Under the pieces are notes generated by a model. That model did not search any database and was not told the origin of the DNA. It was given only the letters and a program-made list of their open reading frames with translations. Made by a program: the position numbers and the translations under genes. Below, piece after piece: positions 7,617 through 14,302 of a DNA stretch of 64,000 nt; the first letter of the stretch is position 1; every line of letters starts with the position of its first letter. Source of the DNA: Kosakonia sp. SMBL-WEM22. GTDB lineage: Bacteria > Pseudomonadota > Gammaproteobacteria > Enterobacterales > Enterobacteriaceae. The stretch is taken from NCBI RefSeq assembly GCF_014490785.1, contig NZ_CP051488.1, positions 1,240,001-1,304,000 of the forward strand. Reading direction: 5' to 3'.

Positions 7617-8816
7617 TTACGGCGTGTGCATAGTGCCGTCGGTGAGACGGCTCTGCGTCCACTCGTGCGGGCGGTAGGTGACGGGCCAGGCGCGTGCCTC
7701 CTCTTCGTCAAACCCAACGCCGATGCCCGGTTTCTCCGGCGCATAGACAAAACCCGCTTTCACTTGCGGTGCGCCGGGGAAGACCGCATCGGTTGTGGCG
7801 GAGCGCGGAATGTACTCCTGAATCGCGGCGTTATGCAGATGGATATTGAGATGGGTGTTGACCGCCACGGCGATGGGCGTCATATCCCCCGGGCCGTGCC
7901 AGGCCAGGCGCACGCCGAAGGCCTGACAGAGCACCGCCAGCTTCAGCGCCGGGGTGATGCCGCCGAGCTGTGAAATATGGCAGCGGATAAAGTCGATGCG
8001 GCGGTTCACAATCAGATCGTGCCACTCCGCCGGGTTGTTAAACAGCTCGCCCATCGCCAGCGGCGCGCTGCTGTGCTGGCGCACCTGATCGAGCCAGCCG
8101 CTCTGCGCGGGCGGCAGAATATCTTCAATAAAGTAGGGCTGCCAGGGTTCCAGCTGCTTCGCCAGCTGCACCGCCTGCTGCGGGAAGAGGCGCTCATGCA
8201 CGTCATGCAGGATATGCAGGCTATCGCCATACTTCTCGCGCAGTGCTTTAAACATGGCAACGGTGTTGCGCATATACTCCTGCTGGTCGAAATAGGCGCC
8301 CGGCGTCGGGTTGTCCGGCGTTTGCAGCTGCGAAGGCGTGCCGCCATAAAAACCGAGCTGGCAGCGCACATGGCGATACCCCTGCGCCACAAGGTTATCG
8401 ACCGAGGCGAAGAGTTCGTCGAGGGTTTCGCCGCTGGCGTGGCTGTAGGCGGCGATGGCATCGCGCGACTTTCCGCCCAACAGCTGATAGAGCGGCATTC
8501 CGGCCAGCTGGCCTTTGATATCCCATAGCGCCATATCGACGCCGGAGATGGCGTTGTTGAGGATCGGGCCGTTACGCCAGTAGGCATTAACGTTCATCAT
8601 CTGCCACAGATCTTCAATGTTATTGGCATCGCGTCCAGTCAGCAGCGGTTTCAGGTACTCATCCACCACCGTTTTAACCGCCAGCGGGCGCTGCTGAAAG
8701 GTCGCGCAGCCGTGGCCGATAACACCTTTATCGGTGGTTACCCGCACCACGACCAGGTTATGCCTGTCGGGGCGGGTAATAAAACAGTCGATACTCTGGA
8801 TAAGCGTTGGCGTCAC
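7617..8816 (-). CDS. Enolase-superfamily sugar-acid dehydratase, mannonate dehydratase/RspA-like
   Basis: A 399-residue protein of the ManD/RspA group. It has the N-terminal capping domain and barrel signature AISGVDMALWDIKGQLAGMPLYQLLGG. Expected metal ligands are D205 (LHDVHE), E231 (FIED) and E257 (MGE). Catalytic candidates include H207, H307 in WHGPGD, and R151/Y157 in the RCQLGFYGG loop. Characterised ManD enzymes dehydrate D-mannonate or D-gluconate to 2-keto-3-deoxygluconate, and some members have little activity on either, so the substrate is open. It is divergent from the PTS permease gene, with a palindromic operator between them. Confidence 0.8.
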   Translation of the reverse strand: MTPTLIQSIDCFITRPDRHNLVVVRVTTDKGVIGHGCATFQQRPLAVKTVVDEYLKPLLTGRDANNIEDLWQMMNVNAYWRNGPILNNAISGVDMALWDIKGQLAGMPLYQLLGGKSRDAIAAYSHASGETLDELFASVDNLVAQGYRHVRCQLGFYGGTPSQLQTPDNPTPGAYFDQQEYMRNTVAMFKALREKYGDSLHILHDVHERLFPQQAVQLAKQLEPWQPYFIEDILPPAQSGWLDQVRQHSSAPLAMGELFNNPAEWHDLIVNRRIDFIRCHISQLGGITPALKLAVLCQAFGVRLAWHGPGDMTPIAVAVNTHLNIHLHNAAIQEYIPRSATTDAVFPGAPQVKAGFVYAPEKPGIGVGFDEEEARAWPVTYRPHEWTQSRLTDGTMHTP

Positions 8817-8911
8817 GGGAACTCCTTTACAGCGAAATATAAGCGGGGAATGGTCACTATCTTCACCTTAATTTTGCCGTGAGGTAAACGCTTTTTTCGA
8901 ATAAATATTTT

Positions 8912-8925
8912 GGTCAGCTTTGACC
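8912..8925. promoter_or_regulatory. Candidate GntR operator between the dehydratase and PTS genes
   Basis: GGTCA (8912-8916) and TGACC (8921-8925) form a perfect inverted repeat around GCTT, within the length range of GntR/UTRA operators. A further TGACC half-site lies at 8946-8950 and a GGTCA near 8849. The position would allow control of both divergent genes. Binding is inferred. Confidence 0.5.
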
Positions 8926-8991
8926 TCTTAATAGAATTAAAAACCTGACCAATTTGCGCTTTGTTGCGTTATTGAGTGCTCTCTGGTGGCA

Positions 8992-9013
8992 AAGTGTGAC
9001 GGATTTCATATTT
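8992..9013. promoter_or_regulatory. Candidate CRP site upstream of the PTS gene
   Basis: TGTGA (8995-8999), a six-base spacer and TCATA (9006-9010) match the CRP core TGTGA-N6-TCACA at nine of ten positions. Catabolite control of a PTS permease is expected. Confidence 0.55.
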
Positions 9014-9093
9014 TATTGGTTTGTTTTGCTCCCGGCATTTCTCTACCCTTGGTAGCAATCACTAAAACAACACCACATCCGGCAGGAGTTTTT

Positions 9094-10464
9094 ATGGGCA
9101 CGCAAGAAGCCATCACCAATATTATTCGCCTGGTGGGCGGGCGAGATAATATTCATAACGTCTGGCACTGTATGACGCGCCTGCGTTTCTCGCTGGTGGA
9201 TGACAATAAAGTGGAGCAGGCGGAGATCAAAAAAGTGCCCGGCGTGCTGGGCGCGCAGCTGCAAAGCGACCAGTTCCAGATTGTGATTGGCCCGCAGGTC
9301 AATAGCTGGTACGAACAGCTTCTTGCCGCGCTGGGCGACGCGCCCGCAGCGCCGGCTGCGAAAGAGAAGGGGCGCAAAAGCCTGGTGTCGCTGTTTATGG
9401 ATACGGTCTCCGGCGTCTTCGGGCCGATTGTGCCCGCCATTGCCGGTGCGGGGATGATCAAAGGGCTGCTGGCCGGGCTGATTGCCCTCAACGTCATCTC
9501 GGCGAAAAGCGATACGGTGATCGTTATCGATCTGATTGCCAGCGGCGTCTTCTACTTCCTGCCCTTTTTCCTCGCGGTCTCGGCGGCAAAAATATTCAAG
9601 ACCAATGAATATCTGGCGGCAGCGGTCGCGGCCTGCCTGATGTACCCTTCGCTTATCGAGGCAGCGAAAGCGCTGGCGGCGCATCAGGAGGGGGCGGTCA
9701 GCGCCTTCTGGCTGCTTAACGCTATCCCGGTCTCGGTATTTAACTATTCGGCAAGCGTGATCCCGGTGATCTTCTCGGTGCTGGCGCTCAGCTATATCCA
9801 TCGCTGGGTGGACAGCATTATGCCGGAGGTGCTGAAAACCGTCTTTACGCCAACATTGACGCTGTTTCTCGGTGCGCTGGCAGCACTGGTGGTGATTGGC
9901 CCCATCGGCATCTGGCTCGGCAAAGGGCTGGCGCTGTTTATTGAAGGGCTGTTCAGTATCTCGGCCAGTTTCGCCGGGCTGGTGGTGGGGGCGATTCGCC
10001 CGGTGGCCATTCTCACCGGCATGCACCACGCCATGACGCCGATTGCGCTGCAAAACTTCAGCGATCGCGGGTATGACATGCTGATGCCGATGATGTTTAT
10101 GGCCAATATGGCGATTGCTGGCTCAACCTTCGCCATCTGGCGCTTGAGTAAAGATCGCCAGCAGAAGAGCGTCAGCTTGTCGGCGGCCATCTCTGCGCTG
10201 CTCGGCATTACCGAACCGGCGCTGTTTGGTGTCTTAACGCGCTACAAAAAAGCCTTTATTGCCGCCACCGTTGCCAGCTCGCTGGCCTCGGCGTTTATCG
10301 CCTTCTTCGGCGTGCGGCTCTACGGCTATATTTTGTCGAGCATCTTCAGCCTGCCGGCCTACATTGGCCCCTACTTTATCTTTGCGCTCTCCGGCGTAGC
10401 AATTGCGCTGGTGCTCTCCTTTGCGCTCACCACGCTGCTGCTGGCGAAAGAGGCGCAAAAATAG
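9094..10464 (+). CDS. PTS sugar permease, fused EIIB-EIIC (glucose/sucrose/beta-glucoside superfamily)
   Basis: A 456-residue PTS component. The N-terminal IIB domain (about 1-85) carries the phosphorylation cysteine C26 in WHCMTRLRF. A linker follows, then a IIC domain of about ten membrane segments containing GAIRPVAILTGMHHAMTPI and the GITEPALFG signature near the end. There is no IIA domain, so it probably uses the separate glucose IIA (Crr), as ScrA, TreB and MurP do. The ATG at 9094 follows GGCAGGAG; the upstream extension of the frame is not supported. The substrate is unknown, but the neighbouring dehydratase and GntR/UTRA regulator suggest a shared sugar or sugar-acid pathway. Confidence 0.88.
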   Translation: MGTQEAITNIIRLVGGRDNIHNVWHCMTRLRFSLVDDNKVEQAEIKKVPGVLGAQLQSDQFQIVIGPQVNSWYEQLLAALGDAPAAPAAKEKGRKSLVSLFMDTVSGVFGPIVPAIAGAGMIKGLLAGLIALNVISAKSDTVIVIDLIASGVFYFLPFFLAVSAAKIFKTNEYLAAAVAACLMYPSLIEAAKALAAHQEGAVSAFWLLNAIPVSVFNYSASVIPVIFSVLALSYIHRWVDSIMPEVLKTVFTPTLTLFLGALAALVVIGPIGIWLGKGLALFIEGLFSISASFAGLVVGAIRPVAILTGMHHAMTPIALQNFSDRGYDMLMPMMFMANMAIAGSTFAIWRLSKDRQQKSVSLSAAISALLGITEPALFGVLTRYKKAFIAATVASSLASAFIAFFGVRLYGYILSSIFSLPAYIGPYFIFALSGVAIALVLSFALTTLLLAKEAQK

Positions 10465-10471
10465 CTTAACG

Positions 10472-10501
10472 TCGGTGCGCCAGGCGGCGCACCGATATTT
10501 T
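10472..10501 (+). terminator. Intrinsic terminator after the PTS gene
   Basis: The arms TCGGTGCGCC (10472-10481) and GGCGCACCGA (10486-10495) pair perfectly around AGGC and are followed by TATTTT. The remaining spacer to 10640 shows nothing recognisable. Confidence 0.8.
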
Positions 10502-10641
10502 CACGCCCTCGCTTCCGCTCATCATCCCCACCCATTGACTCCCTCTACCGTTTGCTCTGCCAAACTGTCTGACATTTTGCTTACGCGGGGCAACTAAACG
10601 GCACACGCGCTGCTTGAAATGGTGGCACATCTTCGATAGAC

Positions 10642-10662
10642 TTTTGTTATGTTATAACAAAA
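10642..10662. promoter_or_regulatory. Zur box upstream of ykgM
   Basis: Nine-base arms TTTTGTTAT (10642-10650) and ATAACAAAA (10654-10662) surround a three-base centre. This resembles the enterobacterial Zur consensus core TGTTATA...TATAACA and sits 15 bp before the ykgM start. Zinc-bound Zur would repress the pair. Confidence 0.75.
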
Positions 10663-10676
10663 CGGATGAGTGAATT

Positions 10677-10937
10677 ATGCGACCTGATATCCATCCCCAT
10701 TACCGCACCGTGGTGTTTCACGACACCAGTGCTAACGAATACTTCAAAGTGGGCTCGACGATCCGAACAGATCGTGAAATTGAACTGGATGGGGTGACCT
10801 ACCCCTATGTCACGATTGAGGTCTCCTCTGCATCGCACCCTTATTACACCGGCAAGCAGAAAGTGATCTCCAACGAGGGTAGCGCGGCGCGATTCCAACA
10901 GCGCTATGGCCGGTTCTTTAATGATAAGAAGGCGTAA
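10677..10937 (+). CDS. ykgM: Type B (zinc-independent) 50S ribosomal protein L31, YkgM/RpmE2
   Basis: An 86-residue L31 paralogue with the family core VVFHDTSANEYFKVGSTI and ELDGVTYPYVTIEVSSASHPYYTGKQ. It lacks the CxxC zinc cysteines of the housekeeping L31. In zinc-starved enterobacteria this form replaces zinc-bound L31 in the ribosome and frees zinc. The Zur box directly upstream supports that role. ykgO follows three bases after the stop codon, as in E. coli. The location, between the PTS module and ylaC, differs from the E. coli locus. Confidence 0.95.
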   Translation: MRPDIHPHYRTVVFHDTSANEYFKVGSTIRTDREIELDGVTYPYVTIEVSSASHPYYTGKQKVISNEGSAARFQQRYGRFFNDKKA

Positions 10938-10940
10938 ACC

Positions 10941-11081
10941 ATGCAGGTACTCAATTCATTACGCAGCGCAAAGCAACGCCACCCTGACTGCCAGATTGTC
11001 CGGCGCAAGGGGCGCATCTATGTGATTTGCAAATCGAACCCGCGCTTTAAAGCGGTGCAGGGTAAGAAGAAGAGACGCTAA
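10941..11081 (+). CDS. ykgO: Type B (zinc-independent) 50S ribosomal protein L36, YkgO/RpmJ2
   Basis: A 46-residue protein translated by hand from the ATG at 10941. It starts MQVLNSLRSAKQRHPDCQIV and ends in a basic tail (AVQGKKKRR). It has the CQIVRRKGRIYVICKSNPRFK core of the alternative L36, without the full C-x2-C...C-x4-H zinc set. It is co-transcribed with ykgM, three bases upstream, and so falls under the same Zur box. Its stop codon overlaps the stop of the convergent acetyltransferase gene by four bases (11078-11081). Confidence 0.93.
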   Translation: MQVLNSLRSAKQRHPDCQIVRRKGRIYVICKSNPRFKAVQGKKKRR

Positions 11082-11779
11082 GCGCGAAGCGATGCCAGCG
11101 AAGCGCGCTGCTTGCCGTCGGCGGTAAAGTTATCGGCGGCAAGCCAGCGTTGCAGCGCCAGGTCGACGGCAGGCCACTCGCCATCAATAATAGAGAACCA
11201 GTCCGTGTCGCGGTTATGCCCTTTACGCACCATCGCCTGGCGAAAGCGTCCCTCAAACTGAAAACCGAGCCGCAGCGCCGCCTGCCGCGACGGTTCATTC
11301 AGGCTGTGGCACTTCCACTCATAGCGGCGATAGCCGAGCGTACTAAAGGCGTAACGCATTAACAGCCAGTGCGCTTCCGTTGAGGCTGGCGTGCGGCTGA
11401 GCAGCGGCGAAAAATGCACGTGTCCCACCTCCATCACTCCATTCTCGGTATCAATACGCATTAGTGCCAGGCTGCCGACTGGTTTGCCCGTGCGCAGATC
11501 AATCACCGCAAACTGGATGGGATCGCGCAGCGCGCAGTTGCTCTCAACCCAGTGACGATATTCTGCTTCGTTTTTTTCCGGCTCGCGGGTAAGCCAGGTC
11601 CAGCTTCGGTTATCTTCAGCCTGCTGGTGCGCCTGAAACAGCGCGGAGGCATGATCGACGGTGAGCGGTTCGAGGCGACAGAAGCGGCCTTCGAAAGTGA
11701 GACGTTGCGGGAAAGGGCGGGGTTGCCAGTTGGGCACGGCCTCGCCGATAGGTTGTTGATATTGATTGAGCTGGTTCAT
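11078..11779 (-). CDS. GNAT-family N-acetyltransferase (RimJ/RimL-like)
   Basis: A 233-residue GNAT protein. FEGRFCRLEPLTVDHASALF (about 29-48) starts the domain. The central part contains GKPVGSLALMRIDTENGVMEVGHVHFSPLLSRTPASTEA, followed by the late motif NEPSRQAALRLGFQFEGRFRQAMVRKG typical of RimJ/RimL enzymes. The first 25 residues, rich in Q and P, form an unusual N-terminal extension. The start at 11779 follows AAGGAGA. It converges on ykgO and may share control with nothing else. The acceptor substrate is unknown. Confidence 0.85.
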   Translation of the reverse strand: MNQLNQYQQPIGEAVPNWQPRPFPQRLTFEGRFCRLEPLTVDHASALFQAHQQAEDNRSWTWLTREPEKNEAEYRHWVESNCALRDPIQFAVIDLRTGKPVGSLALMRIDTENGVMEVGHVHFSPLLSRTPASTEAHWLLMRYAFSTLGYRRYEWKCHSLNEPSRQAALRLGFQFEGRFRQAMVRKGHNRDTDWFSIIDGEWPAVDLALQRWLAADNFTADGKQRASLASLRA

Positions 11780-11865
11780 CGGCTCTCCTTGAGAAGGCGG
11801 GTGGCGGTCGGTTTTTATCAGACCACAAATCGCAAAGGAGAGATATTCCTGAAAAAGAGGGAGGA

Positions 11866-11896
11866 GGAAAAAGCGTGCCGCGCTTTTACGCGCGGC
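11866..11896 (-). terminator. Intrinsic terminator of ylaC
   Basis: Read on the minus strand, GCCGCGC (11896-11890) and GCGCGGC (11883-11877) pair around GTAAAA and are followed by ACGCTTTTT. It lies just past the ylaC stop codon. Confidence 0.75.
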
Positions 11897-11906
11897 AGCT
11901 GCATGC

Positions 11907-12410
11907 TTAACCGGCAGAGTGCTGAGCTACAGACGCGGTGGGTTGCGCAGACGCCGGGCGGGTGAGGGTATAAATGTCATAAAACGACAGATTACCTTTA
12001 CGCGTAATCATCTTTTCCAGCTGGGCTTTCTCTTCAGCGCTCACTTTCGGCGACTTCTGGATGGCGTCGATCAGGCTCTGCGGCACAAAGCGCGTGTTGT
12101 ACCACTCGCCGTTGTAGCAGACGCGGAAGTCGAGCACATCGATATCTTCGAAGCGATAGCGCGGGTAAACATCAAAGAAGAAGAAACCGTTTAGCACGAT
12201 AAAAAGCACCACCAGCAGCCAGACGGAGCCGATAAGGGTTTCAGATAGCAGCATCACCGCCAGGGTCGCAAAAAAGGCGAGATACATGCCGATAAACAGA
12301 CCCGGATGGTTGCGAATAAAACTGATGCTGAAGCGCGGTCGGTTGTCCCGTTTCTCGCGCTGGTTGATCTCTTCAATCGTTTCGGTGAGCAGCCGCTGTA
12401 TTTCTGTCAT
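11907..12410 (-). CDS. ylaC: Inner-membrane protein YlaC
   Basis: A 167-residue YlaC homologue. Two adjacent membrane segments (GLFIGMYLAFFATLAVMLLS and LIGSVWLLVVLFIVLNGFFF, about residues 35-76) follow a soluble N-terminus and precede a cytosolic-looking domain (YPRYRFEDIDVLDFRVCYNGEWYNTRFVP). E. coli YlaC is about 156 residues; the extra length is a low-complexity C-terminus (PASAQPTASVAQ). The function is unknown in the family. It lies next to maa, as in E. coli. Confidence 0.92.
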   Translation of the reverse strand: MTEIQRLLTETIEEINQREKRDNRPRFSISFIRNHPGLFIGMYLAFFATLAVMLLSETLIGSVWLLVVLFIVLNGFFFFDVYPRYRFEDIDVLDFRVCYNGEWYNTRFVPQSLIDAIQKSPKVSAEEKAQLEKMITRKGNLSFYDIYTLTRPASAQPTASVAQHSAG

Positions 12411-12510
12411 CTTGGGCCTTTATTGATACTGATTTGCAGGTGGACACGCTATTTTAAGTTGCCGTCCAGTGTGAAAAAAGTAACAGTTTTGCCACAAAAA
12501 AAGATAACAG

Positions 12511-13080
12511 TTACTGTACGGTTACTTCAGCCAGATGTTTAATGATGCGTGCCGGGTTGCCGCCTACTACCACATTCGCAGGCACATCTTTCACCACCAC
12601 CGCACCGGAGGCAATCACTGCATTATCGCCGATGGTAACGCCCGGATTAATCACTGCGCGTCCGCCAATCCATACATTGTGACCAATGTTAACAGGCTTA
12701 CCATATTCCACGCCGCTGTTTCGCTCGACAGGATCAAGCGGGTGCGTCGCCGTATATATATGAACGCCCGGCGCCAGCATGCAGTTATCACCGATATGAA
12801 TTGGGCAGACATCCAACATTACGCAGTCAAAATTGGCGTAAAAGTTTTTGCCGAGAAAAATATTGTAACCGTAATCGCAGCGAAAAGTCGGTTCGATATA
12901 AGCCCCTTCACTCTGCCCGAGCAGATCGGCAAGAATCCCTTTACGCTCTGTTTTTTCATCCGGGCTGGAGTGATTGTAACGGTGCAGCAACTGTCGCGCG
13001 CGCAGCCGGTCGGCACGCAGAGTCTCATCGCCCGCTCGGTAGGGAAGACCGGCGATCATTTTCTGTTTTTCATCATTCAT
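12511..13080 (-). CDS. maa: Maltose O-acetyltransferase
   Basis: A 189-residue enzyme of the NodL/LacA/Maa family that acetylates maltose and glucose from acetyl-CoA. The N-terminal helical part (MIAGLPYRAGDETLRADR, RARQLLHRYN) is followed by a left-handed beta-helix of hexapeptide repeats (about 65-185). The catalytic histidine is H113 in YTATHPLD. It ends a little longer than the 183 residues of E. coli Maa. The ribosome site before the ATG at 13080 is weak. Neighbours ylaC and hha match E. coli order. Confidence 0.93.
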   Translation of the reverse strand: MNDEKQKMIAGLPYRAGDETLRADRLRARQLLHRYNHSSPDEKTERKGILADLLGQSEGAYIEPTFRCDYGYNIFLGKNFYANFDCVMLDVCPIHIGDNCMLAPGVHIYTATHPLDPVERNSGVEYGKPVNIGHNVWIGGRAVINPGVTIGDNAVIASGAVVVKDVPANVVVGGNPARIIKHLAEVTVQ

Positions 13081-13155
13081 TTTTTAGAGTGTACCTGGTA
13101 CGGAGGTTGAACGATTGACTGTGGCAGAAATAACATCTCTTAACATTGAGAAGAA

Positions 13156-13374
13156 TTAGCGAACAAATTTCCACACCGACGAGGGGATTTTGTCATAAAG
13201 CTTATTCATGGTCAGTTCTGCCAGGCGATGATCGGCGGCTGAATAAAACACCGTAAGCTCATCGTCGGTGAGTTCGTATTTATTTTTTTCAATAACGCGT
13301 TCAAGCGTATCAATTGATTGGCAGCGCCTTAAACGCATCAAATAATCAATTTTTGTTAATGGTTTTTCGGACAT
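13156..13374 (-). CDS. hha: Haemolysin expression modulator Hha
   Basis: A 72-residue Hha, nearly identical to E. coli (KPLTKIDYLMRLRRCQSIDTLE, DDELTVFYSAADHRLAELTMNKLYDK). Hha is a small helical partner of H-NS. It has no DNA-binding domain of its own and helps silence horizontally acquired genes. The gene lies 23 bp after tomB on the same strand, so the two are co-transcribed. In E. coli, Hha with TomB has been described as a toxin-antitoxin pair. Confidence 0.97.
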   Translation of the reverse strand: MSEKPLTKIDYLMRLRRCQSIDTLERVIEKNKYELTDDELTVFYSAADHRLAELTMNKLYDKIPSSVWKFVR

Positions 13375-13397
13375 GTCTTCACCTTAGTGTTGAAAAA

Positions 13398-13772
13398 TTA
13401 ACAAGAGTGACTTACTGGATTAGCCTTGCTTACATTGACGAAACTGCGAAACAGCTTGCTACCTGTTTTACGCCATTTCTGTAAGTCGTGTGTATTAATA
13501 CCGTAACTGCTGAACAACATAAACGTGTCATCAAGGTATTCGTCGATCAATTCAATCAGTTTATTATCTTCATCGTGCTTAATTTTATAATTCAGCGCGA
13601 ACGTTGCGATATGCTCAATCAGCTCATTTAACTGCAGGTTAATGGCTGATGTTGGATCGTTAACCCACCCATGATGGCTCTCTTTGAGGTTGGTGAGACA
13701 GTCATGATGCAACGTTTCGCAGAGAAATTTAAGCTGCGCAATATCATGCCTTTTCGGCGAGTATTCGTCCAT
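13398..13772 (-). CDS. tomB: Hha antidote TomB (YbaJ)
   Basis: A 124-residue TomB with the family start MDEYSPKRHDIAQLKFLCETLHHDCL and the conserved HHGWVNDPTSA and ELIDEYLDDTFMLFSSYGI segments. In E. coli it counteracts Hha toxicity, by a route involving oxidation of an Hha cysteine, and affects biofilm formation. The ATG at 13772 follows AAGGGG. It is the first gene of a tomB-hha operon, with its promoter in the long AT-rich spacer upstream. Confidence 0.95.
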   Translation of the reverse strand: MDEYSPKRHDIAQLKFLCETLHHDCLTNLKESHHGWVNDPTSAINLQLNELIEHIATFALNYKIKHDEDNKLIELIDEYLDDTFMLFSSYGINTHDLQKWRKTGSKLFRSFVNVSKANPVSHSC

Positions 13773-14254
13773 AACGCATCCCCTTCTGAGTGGTAATTTT
13801 TTTACTAACCAAAGGCTGTTTCAGGATGGGAACTTCTGCTCTGACCAGAGACAAATGCTGATTTATGTTCGTTGATATAACTATAAGCCACTATGAATAG
13901 GATTTCATTGAGCTATCACGAAAAATTACAAATAATATCTTTTCCTGCGGAAAAAGCGCCCGTGTACAGAGAAAAGTAACGATGCGAAACGGCTCAATAG
14001 GTAGAGAAAGTGATAGTAGTGCCTTACCTTTCATTAAGTTAGCATAGTATGGATTATTCCTGTTATAAGAATATTTTCCTGCCAGGATTTTTCTGACTTA
14101 AAGTAACATTAAGAGAAATTAAGATTAATACTGGAAAATATCGCGGCTTCGAAAATACACAGTGATTATATGCCTTATGGTTAATGCATAAATTAATCAG
14201 ATAAACAATAACGTGTTTAATGATCCGATGAGTTGATAAACATAACAGTTAAAA
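13773..14254. other. AT-rich non-coding spacer between tomB and acrB
   Basis: This stretch of about 480 bp is much richer in AT than the flanking genes. I found no credible ORF, tRNA or strong hairpin in it. It must hold the tomB-hha promoter on the minus strand. Runs such as those at 13911-13945 and 14100-14220 are plausible H-NS/Hha binding DNA, which is inference. Confidence 0.5.
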
Positions 14255-14285
14255 AATGAAAAGGCCGCTGTGCGCGGCCTTTTCT
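14255..14285 (-). terminator. Intrinsic terminator of acrAB
   Basis: AAAGGCCGC (14260-14268) and GCGGCCTTT (14274-14282) pair around five bases. A's precede the stem and T's follow it, so it can act in both directions. It lies 20 bp past the acrB stop. Confidence 0.85.
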
Positions 14286-14302
14286 TATATCAGCAGAGAG
14301 GA

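Noticed and set aside
12490..12511. Terminator of maa
   Set aside because: The stem ACAGT/ACTGT is only five base pairs and overlaps the stop codon, although a T-run follows; too weak to claim.
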